Source of the DNA: Laburnicola sp. R22_1
Lineage: Eukaryota; Ascomycota; Dothideomycetes; Pleosporales; Didymosphaeriaceae
NCBI GenBank assembly: GCA_014281115.1
Contig: JACONQ010000013.1
Coordinates: 2,470,501-2,534,500 of the forward strand
Direction: 5' to 3'
Length of the DNA: 64,000 bases
Shown: piece by piece, positions 46,755 to 57,796 of the stretch
Position numbering within the stretch: position 1 is the first letter of the stretch
Layout: every line of letters starts with the position of its first letter
Notes under the pieces: generated by a model
What the model saw: only the letters and a program-made list of their open reading frames with translations
Database searches by the model: none
What the model was told of the DNA's origin: nothing
Program-made: the position numbers and the translations under genes

Positions 46755-46936
46755 TCTGGGAGAAGGATGCAATTGAGGAGCATCAAACACCAAGAACTCA
46801 TCTTCTCCAAACGCTCTCCACTCCAAATTCTATCCAGTCACTTGAATCCGCGACACTTCGCATTCGGGAGCTTCTTTCCGTGTTCTATCTAGCCGCCTGT
46901 ACTGTTCTTTCCCTTCTCACGGGACACATCACGAGA

Positions 46937-48211
46937 ATGTCCACCCGCACCATGATGCAGAGACAAGCAACGGTCCGCACCCTCCTCCGGGCCTCCACAC
47001 AAGCTCGCTCAGTCCGGCGACTTACAACGATGGCCGACAACAAGATCTGCACCATGCCGCCTGGCCACAAAGCCACAGTCGGTCACCTTCAGACCTTCGA
47101 GCTCCCAGAGTCACTCAGCGGCAGTGCAGCAGACAAGGCGCTAGGCAAGAGCATGATTGATGCCTGGAAGCGAGATGGCATCCTCCAAATCTCCATGGAC
47201 CCCATAAACCGCAAGCTCGCCGACGCCGCATTCTTGACCAGCAAGAAGTTCTTCGGTCTGGACTACGCAAAGAAGGCATCTTGCTTGGATGACCAGTCTT
47301 TCGCTGGCTACATTGCTTCCGGGGAGGAGATTACAGATAACATCGCAGACTACAGCGAGATCTTCACCGTCACCAAGGACCTCGCTCTGTCTGATCCCCG
47401 TGTCCAGCAAAAGTGGCCATGCCATGGTCCGTGTCCCTGGCCCTTCTCTCAGATGAAGACCGTCATGCAAGCCTACATGGACTACCTCGGCGAGAGCGGC
47501 GAGAAGATGCTGCAACTCATCGCTTGGGGTCTTGGTCTCAAGGACGGTAATGCCCTGACTAGATACACGCAGGATGGCTGGCACCATATGCGCGTTCTAC
47601 GCTTTCCGCAAGACACCAAAGTCAACGGCAAGGGCAAGCCTGGCCGCGGCATCGGGTCACACACTGACTATGGACTGCTTGTCATTGCCGCGCAGGACGA
47701 CGTAGGCGGCCTCTTCATCCGCCCTCCGATTGAGGGCGAGACGTACGCGAACTGGAAGGAGACCGCAGCCGGTAAGCACGAGGATGCTGATGGTTGGGTC
47801 TATGTCCCACCCGTTCCTGACGTCTTCACCGTCTTCCCCGGCGACATGATGCAATACATCACCAACTCCTTCCTCCCCTCAACGCCCCACAAAGTAGGCC
47901 TCAACACCCGCGAGCGCTTCGCTTTCGCTTACTTCCACGAGCCCAACTTCTCCGCTGTTATGAAACCTTTGCCTGGCTTCGAGGCGGGTCAGGAGCCTGT
48001 CGAGGGTATCCACTACGGTACCCACTTCACCAACATGTTCATGCGCAACTACCCGGAGAGGATCACCGCTAACCGCATGAGGGCTGAGGGTAGGATGGCT
48101 CTGTTGGACTCGCCTAGCCTCCGCTGGAAGGATACGCCAGTCATAGATGGTCGTGATGTAGGCAACACTATTCCGGTTGAGTCTCTTCCCGAGAAGAAGG
48201 CGTCTGTGTAA
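46937..48211 (+). CDS. efe: Ethylene-forming-enzyme-type 2-oxoglutarate/Fe(II) dioxygenase
   Basis: A 424-aa intronless protein. From residue 51 (LQTFELPESLSGSAADKALG) it follows the ethylene-forming enzyme (EFE) family of Pseudomonas syringae and Penicillium almost block by block, recalled from memory: SGEEIT, KWPCHGPCPWP, DGWHHMRVLRFP, GSHTDYGLLVIAAQDDVGGL, STPHKV.LNTRERFA.AYFHEPNF, HYG.HFTNMFMRNYP. The Fe ligands are His242, Asp244 and His318; Arg327 should bind 2-oxoglutarate. Residues equivalent to the L-arginine contacts of bacterial EFE are kept (Glu131, Thr133, Arg219, Tyr245, Arg370). EFE converts 2-oxoglutarate to ethylene and CO2, with arginine as co-substrate. Residues 1-31 (MSTRTMMQRQATVRTLLRAS..) are Arg/Ser/Thr-rich without acidic residues, like a mitochondrial presequence. 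Met32 is an alternative start without it, and the frame is open further upstream without ATG. Family certain; ethylene formation likely but untested. Confidence 0.93.
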   Translation: MSTRTMMQRQATVRTLLRASTQARSVRRLTTMADNKICTMPPGHKATVGHLQTFELPESLSGSAADKALGKSMIDAWKRDGILQISMDPINRKLADAAFLTSKKFFGLDYAKKASCLDDQSFAGYIASGEEITDNIADYSEIFTVTKDLALSDPRVQQKWPCHGPCPWPFSQMKTVMQAYMDYLGESGEKMLQLIAWGLGLKDGNALTRYTQDGWHHMRVLRFPQDTKVNGKGKPGRGIGSHTDYGLLVIAAQDDVGGLFIRPPIEGETYANWKETAAGKHEDADGWVYVPPVPDVFTVFPGDMMQYITNSFLPSTPHKVGLNTRERFAFAYFHEPNFSAVMKPLPGFEAGQEPVEGIHYGTHFTNMFMRNYPERITANRMRAEGRMALLDSPSLRWKDTPVIDGRDVGNTIPVESLPEKKASV

Positions 48212-48431
48212 ATATATTCTTTGTATTCTTCTCTTTTGACGAGCGGCTTTTCTTTTGTGCGCATTGGATAGCATGAGACATGACGTACTCTGTGACTAAA
48301 CGACGCGCCGGCGCACCATAACCTAGACTCCACCAAAATCTGTAGTCTTTGCGACAGTATAGAACTGTGACTAAAACAGTCAGTTTTCTCATAAACAGTC
48401 GAAGAATTTTTTAAGTCAGCAATACTAGAGC

Positions 48432-48925
48432 TCACTTCTGCCACCAAACGTGTCTCTCGATCTCTGCTTTCTCAAACGCCGCCACCGCCATTGCTCGCCT
48501 TCAGATGCTTAAATGCCGGAGCATCTTCTCCTAACCCCCACGCAAAAACACCTCCAAGCCTCTTAGACTCCATGATGACCTGCACCTTTCGTTCGATAGC
48601 CTCAGGCGTATCCCAGGTCCAGAACAAATCTTCTTCACTATCCCAATAGTAATGTCCACCACCAACCTCATCATATACACCTTTCTCCATCGCACGCTCA
48701 TAAGACGCAGAGAGTTCTTCGGGAACAGCATCATGCCACGAGAACGCACCAGCTTTACCTAGATCAGCGTCCGTAGTGGGGTCTTCCGTGAGTTCCGTCG
48801 CACAACCGATAGGATCGACACCGCACGTTGAGTTTGCAGCGGTCTTGTACCATTTGATGTAGAACACCAACCCGAGGTTCGCTTTCTCGGGCGGTACACC
48901 GGCATTGCGATATGTTCGGTGACAG
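48432..48925 (-). pseudogene. GH18 chitinase C-terminal remnant with frameshift
   Basis: The minus strand encodes NAGVPPEKANLGLVFYIKWY, a stretch with CGVDPIGC, GAFSWHDAVP, GGGHYYWD and LGGVFAWGLGEDAPAFKHLKA. This is the end of the GH18 barrel of a secreted fungal chitinase. After HLKA the frame stops early (TGA at 48472-48474). In the next frame the normal end continues as AFEKAEIERHVWWQK-TGA (48432-48434), so one indel near 48485-48495 breaks it. The 5' part, with the DxxDxDxE catalytic motif, is absent; sequence beyond about 48930 is unrelated. It is convergent with the dioxygenase gene. Confidence 0.8.
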
Positions 48926-49014
48926 CATAATATTGAAGGGAAACACCTTGACTAACTATCTAGGTACTATTATACAATAAAGCTTGTCCTCTAAGAGATT
49001 ATTCTAAGGTTATG

Positions 49015-49120
49015 TAGGGCGCCGACATCAACGCGCAGAGTGGACGTTTCGAAGGCGGCTTCGTCTGGAGGCTATGAGGCGGTGGTGAAGCTGTTAGTGG
49101 CATAGGGTGCCGAGTCATCA
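49015..49120 (+). pseudogene. Ankyrin-repeat scrap
   Basis: GADINAQSG at 49019-49048 and, in another frame, KAASSGGYEAVVKLLVA followed by a stop and GAE (49055-49118). Together they form one ankyrin repeat split by a frameshift. No longer coding. Confidence 0.6.
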
Positions 49121-49296
49121 TAAGGGAAATGCATGCGTGGCTGGCTAATTGGTGTCCTTAAAAGAAGACAGCTACATTCTGAAGCCTATGTCTTGGCGGT
49201 AATAGTAGTCTATTGAACACAACACTGATGGCAATGCTTATGACGCTGTAATGAAAGCAACGTGCGGCACATTTACCACCATAAGCTAAGTAGATG
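49121..49296. other. Unassigned spacer before the copia element
   Basis: No recognisable gene; ends with the AGATG target duplication (49292-49296). Confidence 0.4.
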
Positions 49297-49650
49297 TGTA
49301 GCCACGTGACTTACGTCAGAGGTGGTGTGTGTAGAAGGTCAGAGCTGGCAACAATCGAACCAATCACAACCGATCCCAATATCGGCTATTGCCGATATAT
49401 TGGCAATCACGATTAGCAATATTGGTGCACAGACCAAGCTCAACTTCAATATTTAAACATCTATATTTTTCTATATACAAAGCCTGTCTTAGTTTCGCCT
49501 CGTACGGCTACTTATCCTAGACACCTTGTAAAGGTTCAGGCCTAGGGTCTAGGTACTGTGGACACCCCCCACAGCTGGGTATAGGCAGTTGCTGTAGACA
49601 TCCCCTACAGCTAAGAGTGTAGAAATAAAAAAAGCTATATCGTACGTACC

Positions 49651-50200
49651 TTATGCTAAAACAATAGCATTATAGGGCCCAGCCCCAGGCATATCGTCGT
49701 CGTCATCCTCAATCAACAACAGCCGTGCTGCCGACCCATCCCTATCAGGCCCACGAGGAGCCAGGCGCAGAGGTCCACCATTAGGAGCATTATCACCCCT
49801 ATCTCGTACGGAGCAGCGTGCTGCGTGGTCTCTCCACTTGCAGTTGGCACATGCCCTGCTAAAGTGTCTGGCTACCCAGCAGCACTCTGGGAATAGTCGT
49901 GGGCCTGGTACAGCAGTATGGCAGCTGCTGTATTTAGTTGCCACTCCCACACCACGAGATTATATAAGGATGGCGTTGATGTACAAAGGACGATGCGAGC
50001 CTATTTGATTAAGTCGTACGCTGCCTCGTACGATCTCCACATCCTGCCCTAGAAGGGCTAAGACTGCTCGTCCTTGCGGACTATGCACATATGGGGCCAA
50101 CTGCTGCCCTCTAATATGGAGAATAGGGTTCGCATTCGTACCTGCGAGCTGGGCGGCAACAACGGCGGCGTTGTAGATGACAAGAGCCCTATATAATAGT
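49651..50200 (-). pseudogene. Accessory zinc-cluster ORF of hAT-1 (DUF3716-like)
   Basis: The minus strand encodes RALVIYNAAVVAAQLAGTNA, a middle part (..GRAVLALLGQDVEIV..), one TAA, and then a Cys-rich part: SSCHTAVPGP..FPECCWVA and ACANCKWRDHAARCSVR, followed by an acidic tail. The CANC....ARCS pattern resembles the DUF3716 family of fungal proteins (recalled, uncertain). It lies downstream of the transposase, inside the element ends, in the same orientation. Function unknown. Confidence 0.5.
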
Positions 50201-50280
50201 TAGTCTAGTACAATAATAAAAGGGGATAGCTAAACAAGTGGCCTGTAGTTAAACATATAGCAATTATACAAACTTACATA

Positions 50281-50340
50281 GTTGTTGTTGTTATTGTTGT
50301 TACTATTGCTACTGCTGCTGCTGCTGCTGCTACTATTGAG
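50281..50340 (+). repeat. GTT/GCT-type trinucleotide run
   Basis: Imperfect GTTGTTGTTATTGTT...GCTGCTGCTGCT run inside hAT-1, between the accessory ORF and the transposase. Confidence 0.8.
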
Positions 50341-50599
50341 AAGTTAGCTTCGTACAAAGTAAAGGTGGTGTTTTAGCAGGCTAAACAAACTGCTGCTTAG
50401 GCTCGTACGAAAGAAATTAATGTGGTAGTACTTACAACGTGTGTGTGTGTTTAGTAAAGGTGAAGAACCTGCGCAGTTGCCTTTTAACGTCGCTGCCGGC
50501 GGGGCTTGGCACGCCAAGCCCTGCTTGAGGAAGTAACGATATAGTACTAAAACAACAAAGTTTTGGCTCGTACAATAACATACTATTAAAAGTTATCTA

Positions 50600-52658
50600 T
50601 AAGAAAGTCTCCTCTCTTCTAATCCCGCCCACATTCAAGCTGCTCAAGTATAGCAGCCGTTGTTGAAGTTTTGTCCCATGAAACCGTACAACAGCCACCT
50701 GAGAAGATTCGCTCTGGCTCATCACTCATAGATAGTATTAAGAGAACCTCAATTGCCTAAGAGAATAGCTGCGGCCATCGCTGCTTCTGTGTATCCTGCA
50801 ACCACCACTCAATAGCTGAAATTTTAGTATTGTACGAGACTGCTTCATTACAGTAGTTCTCAAATTCATCCTAACTCTGAGGCTGGCTGTGTTTTTCTCT
50901 TAGGTTCTGACGAAGCTGCTCAAATCTATTAATTGGCTGCTGTTCTGCTTAGTTTGGCACAAGCATAGTATCGTACGAGGAAGAGGTAATACAGTTCTCC
51001 CGACGATACTTCTCCCAAAGAGCAGTAACCCGAAGGGTGTAACTTGTGTCTATAACCCAGGTCGTACGAGCCTCTGGGTTTAGAATTCGAGCAGCTGCGT
51101 AGTATGGCGTTTGGTCAAGCTTTAATATATAGTAATCAAGCTTTGCTTTTGAGTTCTCTACACGAGATTTGAGTTACTTTAGAGTTTTCTATTTAAGTTA
51201 GTATACTAGAATAACCCTTATCGTACGACGTACTAGTGATAGCGCGAAATGCGCTTCAATAATATCTACCACTTCAAGAACCCGTCCAATTGTTGATTGT
51301 TGACCTTTAAGCCATAGGCTCGCACTATTAAAAACACCAAGAAAGTTGACTATCGTACGAAGAAGAGTAATGTCTGAGTTGCTCAAGTCATCTCTTTTGT
51401 CAAGCGTTCCTTGGGTAATATGCTGTTCAGTGTAGTTTCGTACAGCATTAAGAACAAGTGGTTCAAGCGTAGTCTAAAGCATTCAATACCAGCTATTCCA
51501 TCTCGTACAATTATCAAGCGGAATTGACTTTCCAGCAGCTGCTTTAAACTCATTCATACGCTATAGTAAAGCACGTATGTGCACAACGATATTATAGACC
51601 TTCCCCATAACGCCCATTTTCGTACGAATATTTGTAGCTCTTTCCTTTTCACGCTTCTTATCTAGCTCTTTATCTCTTGCCTCCTCTTTATCGTACAAGC
51701 CTATCTCATTCTCTTTATTATTACTTAAGAATAGAAAGGCCTGTACAGTTAGGTTTAGGATATGACCCATACATCGAAGCCGTGAGTGTGTCTGAATCCA
51801 GTTTATATTCTTTTTAGATATAAGGTAACTGGCTATTATACAACATAGTGTGTCGTTTGTAGTTGAGTTATCACCAATAATAACACCAATCTTATCCTCA
51901 ATTCCATACTCTTTAAGGACTGGAAGCAGAGCATCCTATTAACTTTAACCACTATGGCCTCGTACGATGCGTAACACAATAAGAATATTGCGAAAGGAGT
52001 CCTGAGCATCAACAAAGCTAGCACAGACTCCAAGCAATAGATCGTAACTAGGGGACGTCCAGATGTCAAGCGCAAGGTGGATACGTGTTTGGGACGACTG
52101 AAGGCGTTTTCGTACAATGTCTTTTGCTTGATAAAACTAGGAGGAAACATTCTTTTTAAGTGTATTGTGAGATGTTAGCATAAAGACTAGGCCTTGAGGG
52201 TTCAACGCCTGGACGAAGGCATGGAATTCTGGCCATTCTACACATGAGAATGGAAGCCGTCGTACGATAACCAAGTTAAGAAGCGTTTTGTCAACAACCT
52301 CCTATTTAACTGTACGCTGAAGGATCTCTTGGTCAAGGTTATCTTTATCGCCAAGCTGGAGGAGGAGCTTCGCGTATAATGAATCCACGGTGTCGGCTGC
52401 TATCGTACGAATAGCCGAAGTTGTTGTAGGGATTTGAATATTATGAGTTAAACTAAGATAATTTCTCATATTTGTTATGTTCTGAGCAACGAACTGGCAA
52501 TGCTTGCACCATATCCATTTTGCTTTAGGCTTCTCCTCCTTTTCTTCTACTGTTGGCGTACAACAGTGCGCATGGACAGGAGATGTCTTTTGTAATTTCT
52601 TTGTTGAAGGAACTGAAAGAGTAGACAAGGCTTCGCTTTTTTTGGCTAATAGAGACAT
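50600..52658 (-). pseudogene. hAT-1 transposase (BED finger, RNase H-like core, hAT C-terminal domain), few nonsense mutations
   Basis: Start MSLLAKKSEALSTLS at 52658. A BED-type zinc finger (WIWCKHCQFV..N.RNYLSLTHNI) occupies about 52430-52520. The core includes RIHLALDIWTSPSYDLLLG near 52040-52090, GVIIGDNSTTNDTL (Asp of the DNASNND motif) near 51850-51890, and a long helical insertion with MGHILNLTVQAFLF (51720-51770). The hAT dimerisation block SMSDEPERIFSGG lies near 50690-50720. Four or more stops (for example after QRTVK at 52302) interrupt the frame, many fitting CAG/CGA changes. Likely inactive. Confidence 0.85.
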
Positions 52659-52961
52659 TTTAATCTTACTTGTTAATTTCTATTGTACAAAGCAAAATGA
52701 AGCAAAATTTGCAATGCTAAGCTTTTTTAAACTAATATTGGCAATATAGGCGATATCGGTTGAACCGATATTGATTGGTTGCTGATTGGTTCGCATTTTA
52801 TTGTTGCCAGCACTGTAGAAGGTTCTATTTAGGTGCACAGACTACTACCCTTAAGATAAAGCTCTCGCCCTCTCCTTTCTTCCTTAGTAGACTCCTTACT
52901 CCACTCTCTTTTCTGCAAATAGCAATACAGCTTATTGTCCTTATATGCCTGCCCGCCCACA

Positions 52962-55900
52962 GTTATAAGCCCGGCTGTCGACTTTAACTACTGTAGCTGC
53001 TAAGCACCTGGCTATCGACTTTAATCGCTGTTGCTACTGCACGTACTAACAAGCTGCTAAGGAGCTGTTAATAAGCTGTTAACAGAGCTACGTTACCAAG
53101 CTACCTTACTAAGCCTTGAGCACGCGTTCCGTACTAAAGAGCCCCTCTAGGAGCTGATAGAGCAAGATGCCTACGACTAAGCTAGATGGACTGGTTACAA
53201 GGACGACAGTTATACTCAAGAAGCTGGCAGACTAGGAAGAATAGATTTTCCTATGTAAGAATAGCGCGAATTAAAATCACCTCTAGCCTATAGTTAACCT
53301 AGATCTTAACAAGGCGGCACTCAAACAGCTTAAGGAGCCAGTGCCCATAATACTAGAGCACTACTAGAAGGGGATAGAGCAGGATACTGGCGTCGTGCTG
53401 AAAGACATAACAACTAAGGAGTTCTAGTAATACTAGCAGGCGAAGAGAGGCTATAATCGAGCCTTGGCTAGATATATAATTAAGAGGAAAGCGTTAGATA
53501 ACTTTACCTAGGAGATTGGCAGAACAATTAGCCGTCGCCATATATATCTAATCTAGAGCGACGATACAGCGTACACTTAATTAAAGAGGCTTAAGAAGTA
53601 CCTCTGCCCATTAATAGCTAAGAGGGAGCTGTAGCTTCTAGCAAAGTATCGGCAATTGCAGAGCCAACCCTGCAATAATATTAATACCTGGCTAGATAAG
53701 TGGCTACATATTGTATGTCTGTGCGAGGCAGCGAACCTACCTAACGTAACATCGCCGCGAGCACAGCGCGATTTTCTACTCGCAGTTAAAGAACTTAATA
53801 ACATATAGGCAACTACTTAGCAAGCCAATCTATTTAAAGCACAGATCCAGGGACAGGCTATTAAGAGCATACACGACCTTATCGCTCAATTCACCATGTA
53901 CTAGCGTTTAATAAGACTAGTAGCATTATTACTTAGCACCTTTGCCACACTAGGCATTAGCACTAACAAGCCATAGGCAATAGAGAAAAAAGAAAAGACT
54001 TAAGATAAGAAGCCTAAGTGTATATGTGGTCTTAATTATTAATTTAAGGACTGCTAGTATCTAGGAGCAAAGGGCAAGCCTCAAGGATAAATACCTAAAC
54101 CTAAGATATAAGAACAATTTAATAAGGCTATAGTAAGCCAATTATTATTTAGAGGAGCTATAAAGGCAGCACTTAAAGCGAATAGAAGCGCAACAAATAC
54201 TAGAGACTAGGCAGAACTAGCAGCGTCTATAGTCTTAACAGCACCTTAACAGTTTAATAATTACAGTCCTACGCTTAACACGCTAAATAGTTATGTATTA
54301 TAGCTTACTATAAGCTCTAACTACGTAAGCAAGCAGATAGTTAAGCTAAGTCTAATTAATTAATAGATTCTTAATCTAGGATTAAACACACACGTCACTA
54401 ACAGCAGAGCCTATAGTTAGAAGAAGCGAGCTAATAGGACAGGTAAAGTTATTAAGGCTGGAGATTAAGAGCTATTAATACACAAGTGGGAAGATATTAT
54501 CCTACTTATTAACACGCCTAGAGGCACAGAGTAGATAGAGCTCACATACGTTATATATGTCCTAGGATTTCTTACTAACGTTGTTAGCCTGTTACACTGT
54601 TAATTAATAGGCATTTATTTCGACTCAGAACAAGACTGCTTATACTAGAAGAGCTGAAAGAACGTTATTTGCAAGCTTAACTATACTGGCGGACACTAGT
54701 TAATAGATACTAAAGGCATAAAGAGACTAGACGCTAGCCCTCTACTTGCAGCCTTAGCACACGCCCGTAAGAAGCCTTTATATAAGCCTAAGAAGCTACT
54801 GCAGTTAACTATAAAGGAAGCACATATTATGTGGGGTTACGCTAGCAGAGAGGCAATTAAGCACCTACCTAAGAATGTTAAAGGCCTATATATTATAGAT
54901 AGCTAAGCACTAAAGTAAAAGGACTATAAGATATATATACAGTTAAAGCTAACAAAGATTATTAGTTAAAGGCCACCTTAAGAACTAGCGACTTAACTAT
55001 TTAAGCGTATTAGCATAGATCTAATACAGCTCCTAGAGCGAGGAGAGCGCTGCTACAATAGCAATTAATACCTATTTTATACTTTTAATTAATATATAAA
55101 GTGGCATAAAGAATGCTATATACTAGATATGTCGAGCTGCTAGAGCTCTATAGAGATCTTAGAATCGCTATTAAGGCTAGAGCTACAGAAGTTCAGAGCG
55201 GAGCTATTAAACGCGCAGGCAAATCTATTATAATTCGAGGCAGAGCTATACGCCTACACGTAGGCCTACTAAAGGCGTATGCTAATAAGTGCGTTATGTT
55301 AGCTATATATCTACTCAATTGTACACTAACCAAAGCGATATAATAGGAATGCCTGTACACTAAAGTTAAGGGAGTGAAGCTATTAGTCGCTTATATTAAG
55401 GTAATCGGAGCGAGAGCGTATGTGCTTAACAAGAAGCTACCTAGGGGAGACAAGCTTAAATCTTAAGCTCTAATTGGCCACCTAGTAGGCTTTAATTCAA
55501 CTAATATATTTCGAGTATAGTTACTAATAATTAGACAAGTTATACAAACCTAAGACATTATCTTTCTGCGAGGCAAGCTCTATAATAAGTAAGAAAAGTA
55601 CGCAGAGAAAAGTTATATTTGTAAGGTAGTAGAGGTGCTTAATATTAAGGAGATGCCTAATCACAGCGACATATTAATTAATTAGCTATCTACACTAGAA
55701 GACTATTTCTATAAGCCTAAGCCAGAGCTTAAGTTTAACTTAAAATCTAAGGCTAAGATTAAGGATACTTAACTAGCTCTTATAACTCTAGAAGAGACGC
55801 TAGAGAAGCACAGACTGCGCTAGTTACTAGACAACACAGGCTAGAGGAAAGGCTACGCTCTAGCTCTAGAGAGAGAAGAGCTAAATTAAACAACAAACAA

Positions 55901-57740
55901 CGCAAAGCGACAAGAGGAGATTACTAGTTAACTATTATAGGAGAATATAATAGAGGGTAAGCAAAGTTAGAAGCTAAAGAGCTTTGGCACATATCTAGTA
56001 ACATTCGCTGCCTATATTAACCCCACAGCACTAGCAAAGCTACTTGGCGAGGCGCTAAAGACTTAACTACATCGTAATTAGCTGCCACTAGAGCTAAAGA
56101 GGTGGAAGGATCTAGATTGTTACCTATTTAGTGCTAAGTTTAAGAAGGCAAGCAGAGTTAAGATTAACAGTGTTATTGACTATAGATGCTTTGGAAGAGC
56201 CATAGAGCTCGCTAAGCAAGCAGATGCTAAGGTGCTACCACTTATGTGGGTATTCTTGTACAAGTTTAACAAAGATAGATACCTCTATAAATTCAAAGCT
56301 TAACTAGTTGTCTAAGGAGATCTATAGCAAGACTGGGGCAACACATACGCAGCTACACTGGCTGCGAAGATCTTCCAATGCCTTATCGCCCTGGCAGCAG
56401 CCTTCGACCTAGATCTATACCAGTACGATGTACTCAATACCTTTCTTAATGCGGAGCTCAATCGACTTACCTACGTACGCTGTCCAGAAGGATACGATAA
56501 AGAACTTAGAAAACTGCTAGAGCTTAAGCGCGCTCTATACAGACTGTGTAACGCGCCGCAACTATAGTATAAGCATCTCACTGTAACGCTTAAGAAGATG
56601 GGACTAAGATAGGTGCCTAGAGTGCCCTGTCTATACAGTAGTAACTAGCTTATTGTCTTCTTTATTAATAATATAGTGGTAGCTGTATCCCGCAGCAATT
56701 AAGACGCATACTGTCTATTTAATAGACAGCTAAGAGCAACCTATAACACACAATACCTAGGAGAGCTAAAGTGGTTCCTAGGCATATAAGTTATTTAAGA
56801 CTATAAGTAAAAGCGGATGTGGCTGCTCTAAGACAGCTTTATAGACAAGGTGTCGAAGAAGTACAACATTATAAGCACGAGATACCCAGCAGTACTGCTA
56901 GCGGATAGCCATCTTGGCCTAAGCACAGAAGAGCCAGAGGATCAGCGTACGAAACTCTATTAAGAACTTGTTGGATAGCTAGCCTACATAGCGATGTACA
57001 CACGGCCAGACGTCGCACATGCTTACTTAGAACTATCTTATTACCTATAGAATCTAGGATAGAAGCATGTTAGCGCAGCATATTATGTGTGGAAGTATCT
57101 AGTTAGGACGAAGAGGTTAGCTATAGGAGCTTAAAGAGACACTAGCAGTTAAGCTATCTACCTAAGCTTAAGCTTAGGGGGTGCAAGACTAGCTAATAGA
57201 GAACTACTATTCTATAAAGTATTAGACGCAGCTTTTGCAGACAACTTAGAGACTAGGTGAAGCTCTTAGGGATACCTGTTTGTGCTTTATAGTATGCCTA
57301 TTAATTAGAAAGCGACTTTATAACGCTTAGTTACAAAGTTAACTACTAAAGTAGAGCTTCTAGCTCTATTAATAGCTGCTAGCGAGCTTTAAGCTTGGAA
57401 TTGACTCTTTAAGAATATTAACTTTAACCTAGAGACTACGTCAGCGATCTACTACAATAACCTACAGATAGTAGGGATTATTACTAAGAATAAGGATAAG
57501 CTATTTACAAAACTACGCCACGTTAACACTTACTAGTATTGGCTAAGATAAGAATAGGCAGAAGGACGTATATTAGTCTAGTGGAAGGCTACTAATCAGA
57601 TACTAGCTAACAGACTTACTAAGAGCCTTGTACGTTAAAAGCACACCAACTTTATAAGGCAACTTGGCATGCAAGACGTTAAAGGATATCTATAGAAGAA
57701 GCTTAAGGAGGACTCTACTTTAGATTCTATTGTTTACTAC
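52962..57740 (+). pseudogene. copia gag-pol polyprotein (RIP-degraded)
   Basis: In plus-strand order: gag with a zinc-binding remnant CICGLN..FKDC (54019-54054); gag-pre-integrase HIMWGYASREAIKHL (about 54826-54870); integrase start SIDLIQL (about 55013); reverse transcriptase with FKAQLVVQGDLQQDW (about 56290-56335), FDLDLYQYDVLNTFLNAELN and the catalytic box FINNIVV at 56661-56680, where YVDDI is expected, so both Asp are now Asn; and RNase H with ADNLETR..GYLF and TKVELLAL (57236-57375). Stops are frequent but long blocks remain readable, so RIP was less severe than in the gypsy element. Confidence 0.88.
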
Positions 57741-57796
57741 CTATTCCAGTATAGTACAGAGCATTAGCTTTAGTGTAGGTACACCGCAGCTGGGGG

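Larger units (their letters stand above)
49340..52815 (-). mobile_element. Complete hAT element (hAT-1) inside the copia 5' LTR
   Basis: Ends are CAGAGCTGGCAACAAT (49340) and ATTGTTGCCAGCACTG (to 52815), inverted relative to each other. The 8-bp target duplication TAGAAGGT is perfect at 49332-49339 and 52816-52823. Subterminal regions carry inverted GATATCGG/CCGATAT and AATATTGG motifs. It encodes a hAT transposase and a second zinc-binding-like protein. TCGTACGA palindromes are strewn throughout. Confidence 0.95.
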
